Shown: positions 1 to 8,614 of the stretch, one piece after another
Layout of the letters: the number at the start of each line of letters is the position of its first letter
Numbering within the stretch: position 1 is the first letter of the stretch
Assembly: GCF_900215375.1 (NCBI RefSeq)
Contig: NZ_OBEF01000016.1
Span: 1-64,000, forward strand
Length of the DNA: 64,000 nucleotides
Reading direction: 5' to 3'
Source: Enterobacter sp. CC120223-11
GTDB lineage: Bacteria; Pseudomonadota; Gammaproteobacteria; Enterobacterales; Enterobacteriaceae
Notes under the pieces: model-generated
What the model was told of the DNA's origin: nothing
What the model saw: the letters and a program-made list of their open reading frames with translations, nothing else
The model's database searches: none
Translations under genes and position numbers: made by a program

Positions 1-88
1 GACCCCATGCCGAACTCAGAAGTGAAACGCCGTAGCGCCGATGGTAGTGTGGGGTCTCCCCATGCGAGAGTAGGGAACTGCCAGGCAT
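1..88 (+). rRNA. rrfD: 5S rRNA, 3' part (cut by window edge)
   Basis: The first 88 bases are the 3' three quarters of an enterobacterial 5S rRNA and end in CCAGGCAT. They are the same as the matching part of the complete 5S copy at 211-330 except at one base near the 3' end. The 5' start lies outside the window. A tRNA-Thr and a second 5S follow, which is the arrangement of the E. coli rrnD operon. Confidence 0.95.
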
Positions 89-100
89 CAAATTTAGTGT

Positions 101-176
101 GCTGATATGGCTCAGTTGGTAGAGCGCACCCTTGGTAAGGGTGAGGTCCCCAGTTCGACTCTGGGTATCAGCACCA
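101..176 (+). tRNA. thrV: tRNA-Thr (anticodon GGU)
   Basis: A 76-base cloverleaf with an encoded CCA end. The acceptor stem pairs GCTGATA with TATCAGC, the D arm contains CTCAGTTGGTAGAG, and the anticodon GGT lies at 134-136. The T arm carries TTCGA between paired CCCAG and CTGGG. It sits 12 bases after one 5S gene and 34 bases before the next, as thrV does in rrnD of E. coli, and is probably cut from the same rRNA transcript. Confidence 0.96.
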
Positions 177-210
177 GTTATAACGGTCGAGTTCGGCAGA
201 TAAAAGAATT

Positions 211-330
211 TGTCTGGCGGCAGTAGCGCGGTGGTCCCACCTGACCCCATGCCGAACTCAGAAGTGAAACGCCGTAGCGCCGATGGTAGTGTGGGGTCTC
301 CCCATGCGAGAGTAGGGAACTGCCAGACAT
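211..330 (+). rRNA. rrfF: 5S rRNA, second copy
   Basis: A full-length 120-base 5S rRNA, beginning TGTCTGGCGG and ending CTGCCAGACAT. Its first stem has a U-A pair where the usual enterobacterial 5S, and by its 3' end the copy at 1-88, has C-G. The change is therefore on both sides of the helix. It is the last gene of the rRNA operon and is followed at once by the T1 terminator. Confidence 0.97.
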
Positions 331-343
331 CAAATAAAACAGA

Positions 344-374
344 AAACCTCAGCCTGATGGCTGGGGTTTTTTGT
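344..374 (+). terminator. rrn terminator T1
   Basis: AAAACCTCAGCC and GGCTGGGGTTTT pair around a TGAT loop (one G-U), followed by a run of T. It starts 13 bases after the second 5S and matches the position and form of T1 in E. coli rrnB. Confidence 0.9.
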
Positions 375-402
375 TTATTGGGTATCCGGAAATTTACTGC
401 AC

Positions 403-490
403 GAGCATGGGCATGCGACAAAAGTGTCGGGAACACTTTTGAACGCCGCCTGCGGCGGCCCCACAGGGGCGAGTATCAGGATGATACGAG
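403..490 (+). other. Cluster of small hairpins between T1 and T2
   Basis: Five short perfect inverted repeats stand head to tail at 405-416, 420-440, 445-459, 458-470 and 473-487. The longest pairs AAAAGTGT with ACACTTTT. E. coli rrnB has a similar series of hairpins between its T1 and T2, with different stem sequences but the same linking words (GACAAA before the second stem, TTTGAACG after it). This looks like the same processing or termination module. No protein is likely here. Confidence 0.6.
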
Positions 491-494
491 TATT

Positions 495-520
495 GTAGGG
501 AACTGCCAGACATCAAATAA
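495..520 (+). repeat. Repeated 5S rRNA 3' tail
   Basis: Twenty-six bases repeat the end of the 5S gene and the spacer after it (compare 313-336). They lie directly in front of T2. E. coli rrnB has the same relic of a 5S end before its T2, so this is an old duplication of the 5S-terminator unit. Confidence 0.8.
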
Positions 521-554
521 GCAAAAAGCCCAGTCATAAGACTGGGCTTTTTGC
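521..554. terminator. rrn terminator T2, bidirectional
   Basis: A perfect 15-bp stem, GCAAAAAGCCCAGTC against GACTGGGCTTTTTGC, closes a four-base ATAA loop. Both strands carry a T run on the descending arm, so it can end rRNA transcription from the left and yhdZ transcription from the right. Confidence 0.92.
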
Positions 555-589
555 TTTGCTGCATTCCGGAATTCAAATGTAACGCCAGG

Positions 590-623
590 CGTAGGCCCGG
601 TAAGCAAAGTACCACCGGGCAAA
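590..623. repeat. REP-like palindrome
   Basis: GCCCGGT at 595-601 pairs with ACCGGGC at 614-620, in the flanking context (GTAGGCCCGGTAAGC) of enterobacterial REP sequences. It stands alone between T2 and the 3' end of yhdZ. Confidence 0.6.
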
Positions 624-634
624 GGACAGAAGGA

Positions 635-1393
635 TTAGTGGATGACCTGCGAAAGAAATGCTCTCGTGCGCTCAGATTTTGGATTCGCAAAGAACTGATC
701 CGGCGGAGCCTGTTCAACGATCTCGCCACGATCCATGAAGATGACTCTGTCTGCGACGGTTCTGGCAAAGCCCATTTCATGCGTTACGCAGAGCATGGTC
801 ATCCCTGACTGTGCCAGGCCTATCATCGTATCCAGCACTTCTTTAACCATTTCTGGATCCAGTGCCGATGTCGGTTCGTCAAACAGCATAATTTTCGGCT
901 TCATACACAGAGAGCGAGCAATTGCCACGCGCTGCTGCTGCCCGCCGGAAATCTGCCCCGGGAATTTATGTGCATGCTCGGCGATGCGCACGCGTTCAAG
1001 ATAGTGCATTGCCAGCGCTTCGGCCTCCTTCTTAGGCATCTTGCGGACCCAAATCGGTGCCAGCGTGCAGTTTTGCAAAACGGTCAGATGCGGGAAGAGA
1101 TTGAAGTGCTGGAACACCATCCCGACCTCCTGCCGCACGCGTTCGATATTGCGGATGTCTTCGTTCAGCTCGATACCATCCACCACAATACGCCCCTGCT
1201 GATGCTCTTCCAGGTGGTTGATACAGCGGATCGTTGTTGATTTTCCCGAGCCGGAAGGGCCGCACAGCACAATGCGTTCCCCCTGCCTGACGTTCAGATT
1301 GATGTCCTTCAGAACGTGAAACTGCCCGTACCATTTATTGACGTTTTCCAGCGTGATCATCGCGTCCGCCGGCTGTAGTAATGTTTGACTCAT
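635..1393 (-). CDS. yhdZ: Polar amino-acid ABC transporter, ATP-binding protein YhdZ
   Basis: A 252-residue ATPase that powers the YhdWXYZ importer from the cytoplasmic face. Walker A (GPSGSGKS) is at about residues 45-52, the signature ISGGQQQR at 148-155, Walker B (IMLFDEP) at 168-174, and the H-loop His in CVTHEMG near 203. It matches E. coli YhdZ over its whole length and belongs to the GlnQ/AapP class for glutamate, glutamine and similar amino acids. It is the last gene of a minus-strand operon, seven bases after yhdY. E. coli keeps yhdZ next to rrnD in the same way. The exact substrate is not known to me. In E. coli the operon belongs to the nitrogen (Ntr) regulon. Confidence 0.95.
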   Translation of the reverse strand: MSQTLLQPADAMITLENVNKWYGQFHVLKDINLNVRQGERIVLCGPSGSGKSTTIRCINHLEEHQQGRIVVDGIELNEDIRNIERVRQEVGMVFQHFNLFPHLTVLQNCTLAPIWVRKMPKKEAEALAMHYLERVRIAEHAHKFPGQISGGQQQRVAIARSLCMKPKIMLFDEPTSALDPEMVKEVLDTMIGLAQSGMTMLCVTHEMGFARTVADRVIFMDRGEIVEQAPPDQFFANPKSERTRAFLSQVIH

Positions 1394-1400
1394 AGTGTCC

Positions 1401-2507
1401 TCAGTGCGGTGTACGCCCGGTGTTAAAGCGCTTCTCCAGATGCTGGCTGTAGCGCGACATGCTGAAACAAAAGATCCAATAGATCAGTGCGGCAAAAACA
1501 TAGCCTTCGGTCGACATCCCAAGCCATGCCGGGTCGACGGTAGCCTGCTGTACGCTGCTGAAAAGATCGAACAGACCGATGATGATCACCAGGCTGGTAT
1601 CTTTGAAAAGTGCGATGATGGTGTTCACCAGGCCCGGGATCACAAGCTTCAGGGCCTGGGGCAGAATGACCAGCGCCTGGGTTTTCCAATATCCCAGCGC
1701 CAGCGAGTCCGCCGCTTCGTACTGTCCTTTCGGCAGCGCCTGCAATCCACCACGCACCACTTCAGCAACGTACGCCGACTGGAACAGCACCACCCCGACC
1801 AGCGCACGAATCAGCTTATCGATGCTGGTCCCTTCCGACATAAACAGCGGCAGCATCACCGAGGACATAAACAGCACGGTGATAAGCGGCACGCCGCGCC
1901 AGAACTCAATGAAGATAACCGACAGGATCCTCACGACGGGCATGGTTGAACGACGACCAAGCGCCAGCAGAATGCCGAGCGGTAATGCGCCTGCGATGCC
2001 AACGGAAGCGATAATCAGCGTCAGCGTTAAGCCACCCCACTGGCGGGTTTCCACGCGTTCGAGGCCAAAGAATCCGCCATACATCAGGAACCAGACGACG
2101 ATGGGGTAAAGAATGGCCCAACAGGCAATGTACCGTCCACGGCGCGGCATTGCGTTCCAGAACATTGGAACAATCGACAGCAGGCCAATAATCAGCGCAG
2201 CGTTAATACGCCAGCGCTGATCGTGCGGATAGAGGCCATACATAAACTGCCCGAAGCGTTGATGGATAAACACCCAACATGCACCCGCTTTGGTACAGTC
2301 CGCGCGGGTGGTTCCCACCCAGTTTGCCTGCAGAAATGCCCAGTTCAGCAAAGGAGGGATCAGCTCCCACATGAGCCACAGTGAGAAAATGGTCAGCAGG
2401 CTGTTTGACCAGCTGGAGAACAAATTCTTGCGTACCCAGGTCAGGGCCTGGCTCTGCTTTGCTCCCGCCGGGCGCGGGGAGTGAGACAGAAGTGCCTTTG
2501 TCATCAT
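1401..2507 (-). CDS. yhdY: Polar amino-acid ABC transporter, permease YhdY
   Basis: A 368-residue inner-membrane permease of the HisM/GlnP family. Several hydrophobic segments precede a C-terminal transport domain, and the EAA loop that contacts the ATPase reads [20 protein letters not shown] in the last third. The first 130 residues hold extra membrane segments and a periplasmic part, as is usual for the AapM/BztC type. The stop of the preceding yhdX gene is six bases upstream, so the two permeases are translated together and probably form a heterodimer. Confidence 0.94.
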   Translation of the reverse strand: MMTKALLSHSPRPAGAKQSQALTWVRKNLFSSWSNSLLTIFSLWLMWELIPPLLNWAFLQANWVGTTRADCTKAGACWVFIHQRFGQFMYGLYPHDQRWRINAALIIGLLSIVPMFWNAMPRRGRYIACWAILYPIVVWFLMYGGFFGLERVETRQWGGLTLTLIIASVGIAGALPLGILLALGRRSTMPVVRILSVIFIEFWRGVPLITVLFMSSVMLPLFMSEGTSIDKLIRALVGVVLFQSAYVAEVVRGGLQALPKGQYEAADSLALGYWKTQALVILPQALKLVIPGLVNTIIALFKDTSLVIIIGLFDLFSSVQQATVDPAWLGMSTEGYVFAALIYWIFCFSMSRYSQHLEKRFNTGRTPH

Positions 2508-2513
2508 CGCTCC

Positions 2514-3695
2514 TTAGCGCTCAATCAGTGCCATACGGCGGTTATAGATGTTCATCAGCAGCGAAATGCTCAGGCTGATAATGAGGTAAACCGACATGGT
2601 TATCGCGATAGTTTCGATGGCCTGACCGGTCTGATTCAGCACCGTACCGGCAAACAGCGACACCATATCGGGATAGCCGATGGCCGCGGCCAGTGAGGAG
2701 TTTTTGACAATGTTCAGGTACTGGCTGGTCAGGGGTGGGATCACCACGCGCAGCGCCTGCGGAATAATGACCTGGCGAAGCGTCACCGGGTTCGGCAGGC
2801 CGAGGGAGCGTGCCGCTTCATGCTGCCCATAAGGTACAGCCTGAATGCCGGAGCGAATAATCTCGGCAATAAACGCGGAGGTATACACCGAAAGCGCCAG
2901 CGTCAGGGCTGCCAGTTCCGGAATAAGTGCCATGCCGCCGCGGAAGTTAAACCCGCGCAGTACCGGAACATCCCAATGTAGCGCCGCGCCAAAGATCCAG
3001 TGAGCCAGCAGCGGCAGGGCAACAATGAGCCCCAGCGCGGTCGGCCACGTCCTGCGAAGCTGCCCGGTTTTTATCTGATGGGTCCTGTTATAGCGAAATA
3101 AGCCGATCGAAATCAGTACTGCAATCGCTATCGCGGCAAAGAACGCCAGCAAACCCTCTCCCCATTGAGGAGCAGGTATGTAAAGCCCGCGGTTGCTGAG
3201 AAACGCCAGGTCGAAAGCGCTAACGGCCTGACGAGGGCCTGGTAAATTGCGTAACACTGCGAAGTACCAGAAGAAAATTTGCAGCAGCGGCGGGATGTTT
3301 CGAAACGTCTCGATGTACACCGTCGACAGCTTACGTAACAGCCAGTTATCAGACAGTCTCGCCAGCCCGAGGAAGAAGCCGAGGAAGGAGGCAAAGACGA
3401 TACATAAAGCAGAAACCAACAGCGTATTAAGCAAGCCGACCAGGAAAACCCGGCCATAGGTGTCGCCCTGTTGGTAATCAATTAAGTGTTGAACAATGCC
3501 AAAACCCGCGCTTCGGTCGAGAAAAGCGAAGCCGGAGGTAATACCACGGTTGTCCAGGTTAGTAATGGTGTTGTGTATCAAATAAATGGCAATAGTGATG
3601 ACGACCACGACTGCAAGGATTTGAAACAGCCAGGCACGAACCGTGGGGTTGGAAAAGGAGAGCGATCCTTTTACGGTCAGGCGGCGTTGGGACAT
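2514..3695 (-). CDS. yhdX: Polar amino-acid ABC transporter, permease YhdX
   Basis: A 393-residue inner-membrane permease, partner of YhdY. A first membrane helix lies near residues 20-45. The transport domain is split by a long insert between about residues 170 and 240, as in the AapQ/BztB family. The EAA loop (EAARSLGLPNPVTLRQVIIP) is in the C-terminal third. It begins 69 bases after yhdW, and that gap holds a stable stem-loop. Length and sequence agree with E. coli YhdX. Confidence 0.94.
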   Translation of the reverse strand: MSQRRLTVKGSLSFSNPTVRAWLFQILAVVVVITIAIYLIHNTITNLDNRGITSGFAFLDRSAGFGIVQHLIDYQQGDTYGRVFLVGLLNTLLVSALCIVFASFLGFFLGLARLSDNWLLRKLSTVYIETFRNIPPLLQIFFWYFAVLRNLPGPRQAVSAFDLAFLSNRGLYIPAPQWGEGLLAFFAAIAIAVLISIGLFRYNRTHQIKTGQLRRTWPTALGLIVALPLLAHWIFGAALHWDVPVLRGFNFRGGMALIPELAALTLALSVYTSAFIAEIIRSGIQAVPYGQHEAARSLGLPNPVTLRQVIIPQALRVVIPPLTSQYLNIVKNSSLAAAIGYPDMVSLFAGTVLNQTGQAIETIAITMSVYLIISLSISLLMNIYNRRMALIER

Positions 3696-3726
3696 AGGAA
3701 AACCTCAATGACCAGAACTTCAGGTT

Positions 3727-3749
3727 GGGCATCGCAGGCCGCGATGCCC
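3727..3749 (-). promoter_or_regulatory. Stem-loop between yhdW and yhdX
   Basis: GGGCATCGC and GCGATGCCC form a perfect 9-bp stem around five bases. There is no T run after it on the minus strand, so it is better read as a block to 3' decay or a partial terminator. Such structures commonly let the binding-protein gene outproduce the permease genes. Confidence 0.6.
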
Positions 3750-3764
3750 GTCACAGCGTAAAAC

Positions 3765-4790
3765 TTAGCGAACCGGTGGCGCGTACTGAATACCGCCGTT
3801 GTTCCACAGGTTGTTCTGACCACGCTTAATCTTCAGCGCGCTGTCCTTTCCGACGTTGCGGTCAAAGACTTCAGCGTAGTTACCGACCTGCTTAACGATG
3901 TTGTAAGCCCACTTGTTATCAAGCTTCAGGTCCTTACCGAAGTCACCCTCTTTACCCAGCAGGTGCGACATGTCCGGGGTGGCTGGATTGGCGAACTTCT
4001 CGTCGACGTTCTTCGAGGTGATGCCCATCTCTTCGGCGTTCAGCATAGCGAACAGCGTCCAGCGCACGACAGAGAACCACTCATCATCCCCACGACGTAC
4101 AACCGGGCCCAGCGGCTCCTTCGAGATGACTTCCGGCAGAACGATCCACTCGCCTGGTTTGCTCAGCTTGATGCGCAGGGCATACAGCTGGGACTGGTCA
4201 GAAGCCAGCGTATCGCAGCGACCAGACTCCAGCGCTTTCGCGGATTCATCGGAACGGTCGAAGGTGACCGGCGTGTATTTCATGTTGTTGGATTTGAAGT
4301 AGTCCGCGACGTTCAGCTCGGTATCGGTACCGGCCTGAATACAGACGGTTGCGCCATCCAGCTCTTTCGCACTTTTCAGCCCGGCTTTATTGTGGGTCAG
4401 GAAGCCGATGCCGTCATAATAGGTGACGCCGGTGAAGGAGAGGCCCATACCTGCGTCACGGGAGGAGGTCCAGGTGGTATTACGGGATAACAAATCCACT
4501 TCGCCAGACTGCAATGCGGTGAAACGTTCTTTGGCGGTGAGCGGGGTATATTTCACCTTAGTGTCATCACCAAATACCGCTGCGGCCACGCCACGGCAGA
4601 CGTCCACGTCAATACCGGTAAATTTGCCGTCGGCATCCGCATAGGAAAAGCCCGGCAAACCGTCACTGATCCCACACTGCACAAAGCCTTTCTTTTTAAC
4701 GGCATCGAAGGTGGTGCCTGCATGTGCCTGATTTGAGAGTGCAAACAGTACGCCCGCCGCGGTGAGGCTGGCGATCATCATCTTTTTCAT
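3765..4790 (-). CDS. yhdW: Amino-acid ABC transporter, periplasmic binding protein YhdW
   Basis: A 341-residue solute-binding protein (family 3, polar amino acids) that captures the substrate in the periplasm for YhdXYZ. The start is set at the ATG at 4790: an AGGA sequence precedes it, a signal peptide follows (MKKMMIASLTAAGVLFALS, likely cut after SNQAHA), and the length equals that of E. coli YhdW. The reading frame stays open upstream, but that part has no signal and no family match. The mature protein has the family features GFSYADADGKFTGIDVDVC and LLSRNTTWT. First gene of the yhdWXYZ operon. Confidence 0.95.
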   Translation of the reverse strand: MKKMMIASLTAAGVLFALSNQAHAGTTFDAVKKKGFVQCGISDGLPGFSYADADGKFTGIDVDVCRGVAAAVFGDDTKVKYTPLTAKERFTALQSGEVDLLSRNTTWTSSRDAGMGLSFTGVTYYDGIGFLTHNKAGLKSAKELDGATVCIQAGTDTELNVADYFKSNNMKYTPVTFDRSDESAKALESGRCDTLASDQSQLYALRIKLSKPGEWIVLPEVISKEPLGPVVRRGDDEWFSVVRWTLFAMLNAEEMGITSKNVDEKFANPATPDMSHLLGKEGDFGKDLKLDNKWAYNIVKQVGNYAEVFDRNVGKDSALKIKRGQNNLWNNGGIQYAPPVR

Positions 4791-5265
4791 AAAGCATCCT
4801 GTGTGGCGAAAATTTATCGTTATATGTAGACGTCCGGGAGAACGTCGAAACCTGTCTGTGGCCATGGCCATTTCCTGTAAAGCAAAGGGAATGCCAGAAT
4901 TGCAACCGCCTGATTTTGGGTCGCGGGGAAGCAATAGAGTGAGTGTAGACAGGAAAGAAAAAAATAAGCGCCCTGAGATGGTGCAAAATTGAAACCTGTG
5001 CCACAAAACAGAGCGAAAAAGTTTCAGGATTGAGCGCAAATAAAGAAATGATTTCGGCGGTTAATATTGGTCTGATAATGAATGGTAATAAGATGTGAAA
5101 TTGCTCACGAGAAAATGGGTAATTAATGATTTTTAACGATTAGCCTGTGAGAGAAAACACGAAATGATTTTACTGAAGATCGGCAATGAGGCGGATTTTT
5201 TACGTAGGGTGAAAATTGTGCACCACGAGAAAGCAAAAGCGCGGGAAACCCGCGCTTTAGACGTC
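4791..5265. other. yhdW upstream region, 475 bp, and yhdV 3' end
   Basis: No gene is supported here. It must hold the yhdW promoter. I looked for a sigma-54 site because E. coli yhdW is under Ntr control. TGGCAC is present on the minus strand at 4988-4993, but the matching GC at -12 is missing, so I do not call one. The far end holds the yhdV terminator. Confidence 0.5.
5228..5258 (-). terminator. Terminator of yhdV
   Basis: AAAGCGCGGG and CCCGCGCTTT (5236-5258) form a perfect 10-bp stem with a three-base loop. On the minus strand the descending arm runs into TTTTGCTTTC. It lies seven bases after the yhdV stop codon. Confidence 0.85.
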
Positions 5266-5487
5266 TTATTTAGTCAGGGCGACGATGCCCAGAGTCAGGC
5301 CAGCAAGCGCGGCTGCGCCACCGGCAATAGCGCCAGCGGTTTCCCAGTTATCCTGCGTGGTGCCTTTCATGCAGGTATTGGTATGAACCAGCCGCCCCTG
5401 ATCGTCATAAACCGGCACGCAAGGTGAATCGTGTGCGCAGCCTGCGAGTAGAGCGGTCAGCAATGCAACTGAAATGAATCTTTTCAT
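5266..5487 (-). CDS. yhdV: Small lipoprotein YhdV
   Basis: A 73-residue predicted lipoprotein. The start is the ATG at 5487, preceded by AGAGGT. The signal MKRFISVALLTALLAGC ends in a clear lipobox (LLAGC), so Cys17 should be lipidated. The mature part carries two more cysteines (SPCVPVYDD and NTCMKG), then a glycine- and alanine-rich hydrophobic tail that could enter a membrane. It resembles E. coli YhdV, whose function is unknown. It has its own terminator. In E. coli its neighbour is acrF, but here an MHYT-GGDEF-EAL gene takes that place. Confidence 0.85.
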   Translation of the reverse strand: MKRFISVALLTALLAGCAHDSPCVPVYDDQGRLVHTNTCMKGTTQDNWETAGAIAGGAAALAGLTLGIVALTK

Positions 5488-5781
5488 GATATTACCTCTG
5501 ATTAGCCGCAGCGGTTCTGTGACTGAAACCTTGCGGAATGAGGGTAATTTTATCACTGCGGCACAATGGCCCGGAGCGGCAAATTATCTCCATTTATGTG
5601 TTCTGTAAACATCGTGGAGGTTTTGACGAATAACGCGCTAATTATGTAGAAAATATGCAGAATAAAACGCTGAAGTTAAAGCAAACGAGCGCTCAATAAA
5701 TGTGTTAAATAATAAAAAGGCACATGACGCGCCCCTTATCTTATGAATTATTTCATACCGTTGAATGGCTCTGGGATAGGC

Positions 5782-7899
5782 TTAAGAAAACACCCCTTCA
5801 GCTTGCTTGAGATTGCTGGTGGTTATCGTTTCGGCGGCAACGGGCTTCCCTAAGAGATATCCCTGTAGCGTGTTACAGCCAAGCTGAGTCAAAAAATCAC
5901 GCTGCTCCTGGGTCTCAACACCTTCGGCAACGACGCGCAGATTTAACGTGCGGGCCAGGGCGACAATGGCGGAGACAATGGTTGCATCCTCACCTTCGCC
6001 TCTCAACTCTTTCACAAATGCCCGATCGATCTTTAGCTCACAGGCGGGCAGGCGCTTGAGGTACAGCAGGCTGGAATAGCCGGTACCGAAATCGTCAATC
6101 GAGGCCTTCACACCCAACTCCGTCAGGCGCGTCAGCACTTCTACGCTTTGTTCCGGATTGTGCATCGCCGTGGTTTCTGTCACTTCAAGGATCAAGAGTT
6201 CAGGCGGAATGCGGTGGTGCGCCAGGCAGGACATCACTGTGTCGATCAGCGTCGTTTGTTCAAACTGCAGAGCGGAAAGATTCACCGCGATCGACCAGTT
6301 CAGTTGGCCCTGAGCGCGCCACTCGCTGAGCTGCCGACAGGCCTCATTAATTACCCAGTTGCCCATCGGAATAATGATTCCAGTTTTTTCGGCGAGTGGC
6401 AGGAAGACGTCGGGGGCAAGCAGACCTTTTGTAGGATGCTCCCAGCGCAGTAGCGCTTCAAAACCTGTAATGGAACCCGTCGTGGCCAGACATTTGGGCT
6501 GATAGTGCAGACGCAGCTCCTGGCGCTCGGCGGCCAGCCAGAGATCGTTCATCAGCTGGAGCTGCTGCTGGGCAAAGGTATTCATGGAAGGCTGGAAGAA
6601 GTGGTAACCGTTCCGGCCAGTGTGCTTGGTGTGATACATCGCCGCATCGGCGTTAAACATCAGCTCGCGGTCGTTCTGCCCGTCGTGCGGATAGAGTGCA
6701 ATGCCGATACTGAGGGTGACCACGAGCTCACAGGGGGCAATGATGAAAGGTGAGTCGATGACGTAAACCAGGGCACTGGCGAGGCGGGCCGCATCATCGG
6801 GTGCGGTGATTTCTGCCAGCAAAACAAATTCATCTCCGCCGATACGTGCCAGGGTGAACTGGCCACTCAGCGGCTGTTGAAGACGTTCGGTCACCGCCAC
6901 CAGAAGCTTATCGCCAACGTCATGGCCAAACGCATCGTTCACAGCCTTGAAACCATCGAGGTCCATAAACATCAGCGCAAAAGAGCTTCCTTCCCGGTCG
7001 GCTTTGCTGATGGCCTGGTTCAGGCGATCTTCAAACAGCACCCGATTTGGCAGACGAGTGAGCGTGTCCTGAAGCGCCAGCTGGGCCAGCTCTTTATTCG
7101 CCTCAGCAAGCGATGAGGCGAGCAGTGAGGTTCGTGCCTGGAGGCGGGCGTCGAGCATCGAGATAAGCAGTGTGATCCCTAAGATGAAGAGCGTGACCAC
7201 GCTGACCAGCACGGCCAGCCAGTTACCGTCCATCCCATCATGGCTCATTGGCATTTGCGCGGGAAACTGCGCGGCCATCATGCCGGTGTAGTGCATACCA
7301 GCGATGGCAATGCCCATCAGCACGGCGGCACCGAAGCGCATCAGCGCGACCAGGGCGGCTTCGTGGCGCAAGCGGAAGGTGAGCCAGAGTGCTGCGAACG
7401 AGGCCAGAAGCGCGATGACCACAGACAGGGAAACCCAGCGATAATCCCAGACAATCGGCGAGGTTACCTCCATCGCCGCCATACCGGTGTAGTGCATGGC
7501 AACGACACCGATGCCCATCACCAGCGCACCCGGTAGCAGGCGGCGTAAACGAAGGTGGTCGACGCTGACCAGCCAGAGAGCAAAAAGGGAAGATGCTATG
7601 GCGATAGCCATCGAAAGCGTGGTTAAGCCCGGGCTATAGTGAATGCGCATTGCGCTGTCCATCGCCAGCATACCAATGAAGTGCATCGCCCAGACGCCGA
7701 TACCCATAGCGACACCACCGCCGCTCAGCCAAATCCAGGCGGCTTTCCCCCGGCTGGTTGACACCCGTCCTGCCATGCTGAGGGCAGTCCAGGCGGCAAG
7801 AATAGCAATGACAAAGGAGATCGCGACCAGAATGGGGTCGTAATGGCTAGCCTGCATGGTGTCGTCAGCTCGTTCACGGGGAGGCTGTGACATTACCAT
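5782..7899 (-). CDS. MHYT-GGDEF-EAL membrane protein, putative cyclic-di-GMP enzyme
   Basis: A 705-residue protein. The N-terminal 250 residues hold about seven membrane segments with three MHYT-type motifs (WAMHFIGM, AMHYTGMAA, GMHYTGMMA), a fold proposed to sense O2, CO or NO through copper. A short coiled linker leads to a GGDEF domain with intact RIGGDEF, so diguanylate cyclase activity is possible. The inhibitory RxxD site upstream is replaced by SGQF. The EAL domain keeps EALLRW, ILEVTET and DDFGTGYSS, expected of an active phosphodiesterase. Either or both activities may work. The first ATG follows a GGAGG-like sequence. It stands alone between yhdV and yhdU, where E. coli has acrSEF. 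I do not assign a symbol. Confidence 0.88.
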   Translation of the reverse strand: MVMSQPPRERADDTMQASHYDPILVAISFVIAILAAWTALSMAGRVSTSRGKAAWIWLSGGGVAMGIGVWAMHFIGMLAMDSAMRIHYSPGLTTLSMAIAIASSLFALWLVSVDHLRLRRLLPGALVMGIGVVAMHYTGMAAMEVTSPIVWDYRWVSLSVVIALLASFAALWLTFRLRHEAALVALMRFGAAVLMGIAIAGMHYTGMMAAQFPAQMPMSHDGMDGNWLAVLVSVVTLFILGITLLISMLDARLQARTSLLASSLAEANKELAQLALQDTLTRLPNRVLFEDRLNQAISKADREGSSFALMFMDLDGFKAVNDAFGHDVGDKLLVAVTERLQQPLSGQFTLARIGGDEFVLLAEITAPDDAARLASALVYVIDSPFIIAPCELVVTLSIGIALYPHDGQNDRELMFNADAAMYHTKHTGRNGYHFFQPSMNTFAQQQLQLMNDLWLAAERQELRLHYQPKCLATTGSITGFEALLRWEHPTKGLLAPDVFLPLAEKTGIIIPMGNWVINEACRQLSEWRAQGQLNWSIAVNLSALQFEQTTLIDTVMSCLAHHRIPPELLILEVTETTAMHNPEQSVEVLTRLTELGVKASIDDFGTGYSSLLYLKRLPACELKIDRAFVKELRGEGEDATIVSAIVALARTLNLRVVAEGVETQEQRDFLTQLGCNTLQGYLLGKPVAAETITTSNLKQAEGVFS

Positions 7900-7982
7900 C
7901 GGCAGGAGGTGACTAAAAGGGATTTAAATCCCTGTTTTTAGAGTGGAATTCTTCCACGTTCGCCGACGTTGTCGACAAATCA

Positions 7983-8147
7983 TTAATTCAGGTCGGCGCA
8001 ATTCACCAGCTTCAGGGGGTTGACAGAGTTCATATTGCGGCATTTAAGGCTCTCGGTCGAAAGAAGCTCAATCCACTGCATGAGCACCCCCTCGAACAAG
8101 AACATAAACAAAGCGAAGACAACCAGCCATCCGTACTTACGCAGCAT
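7983..8147 (-). CDS. yhdU: Small membrane protein YhdU
   Basis: A 54-residue protein with one hydrophobic segment near the N-terminus (YGWLVVFALFMFLFEGVLM). The C-terminal part contains two cysteines (LKCRNMNSV and LVNCADLN). The start is the ATG at 8147, preceded by AGGTACGGTT. An earlier in-frame ATG at 8192 has no clear binding site. Sequence and place, next to fis, suggest E. coli YhdU, of unknown function. It lies between the MHYT-GGDEF-EAL gene and fis and is read on the minus strand. Confidence 0.65.
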   Translation of the reverse strand: MLRKYGWLVVFALFMFLFEGVLMQWIELLSTESLKCRNMNSVNPLKLVNCADLN

Positions 8148-8241
8148 AACCGTACCTGGAAAATGAGTGAGAAGATGGCAGGCAATATACACGAAAAGGG
8201 CGCAGGGAAAAGAGAAGAAAAGTCAGCGATTTTAGCCAATA

Positions 8242-8277
8242 AAAAAGGCGCTTCCCCATGCCGAAGAGCGCCTTTTT
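8242..8277 (-). terminator. Terminator of dusB-fis
   Basis: AAAAAGGCGCT pairs with AGCGCCTTTTT across a short loop, with T runs on both sides, 17 bases after the fis stop codon. It is strong and probably works on both strands. Confidence 0.85.
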
Positions 8278-8294
8278 ACCGTCATAAACGAAAC

Positions 8295-8591
8295 TTAGTT
8301 CATGCCGTATTTTTTCAGTTTCTTACGCAGAGTACCGCGGTTGATGCCCATCATCAGGGCAGCGCGGGTCTGGTTACCACGGGTGTATTGCATCACCATG
8401 TCCAACAGGGGCTGTTCTACTTCAGCCAGTACCAGCTCATACAGGTCGTTTACATCCTGACCGTTCAATTGAGCAAAATAGTTCTTCAGTGCCTGTTTAA
8501 CCGAGTCACGCAGGGGCTTTTGAGTTACCTGGTCCTGAGAGTTAACGGTGGAAACGGTCAGTACGTCAGAATTTACGCGTTGTTCGAACAT
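8295..8591 (-). CDS. fis: Nucleoid protein Fis
   Basis: A 98-residue DNA-bending protein, a homodimer that activates rRNA and tRNA promoters, assists DNA inversion and shapes the nucleoid. The C-terminal helix-turn-helix ([22 protein letters not shown] region, residues 70-95) and the N-terminal beta-hairpin region are present, and the length is exactly that of E. coli Fis. It is the second gene of the dusB-fis operon, 23 bases after dusB, and is transcribed from the promoter in front of dusB. That promoter is growth-rate and stringently controlled in E. coli. Confidence 0.98.
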
Positions 8592-8614
8592 AGTTCTGTC
8601 AGCTCTTTATTTCA

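Noticed and set aside
210-539. Open frame across the second 5S gene and terminators
   Set aside because: It is made of rRNA and terminator sequence and cannot be a real gene.
4981-4993. Possible sigma-54 promoter for yhdW
   Set aside because: TGGCAC is present on the minus strand, but the TTGC element is 11 bp away instead of 5, so the GG and GC are not at -24 and -12.
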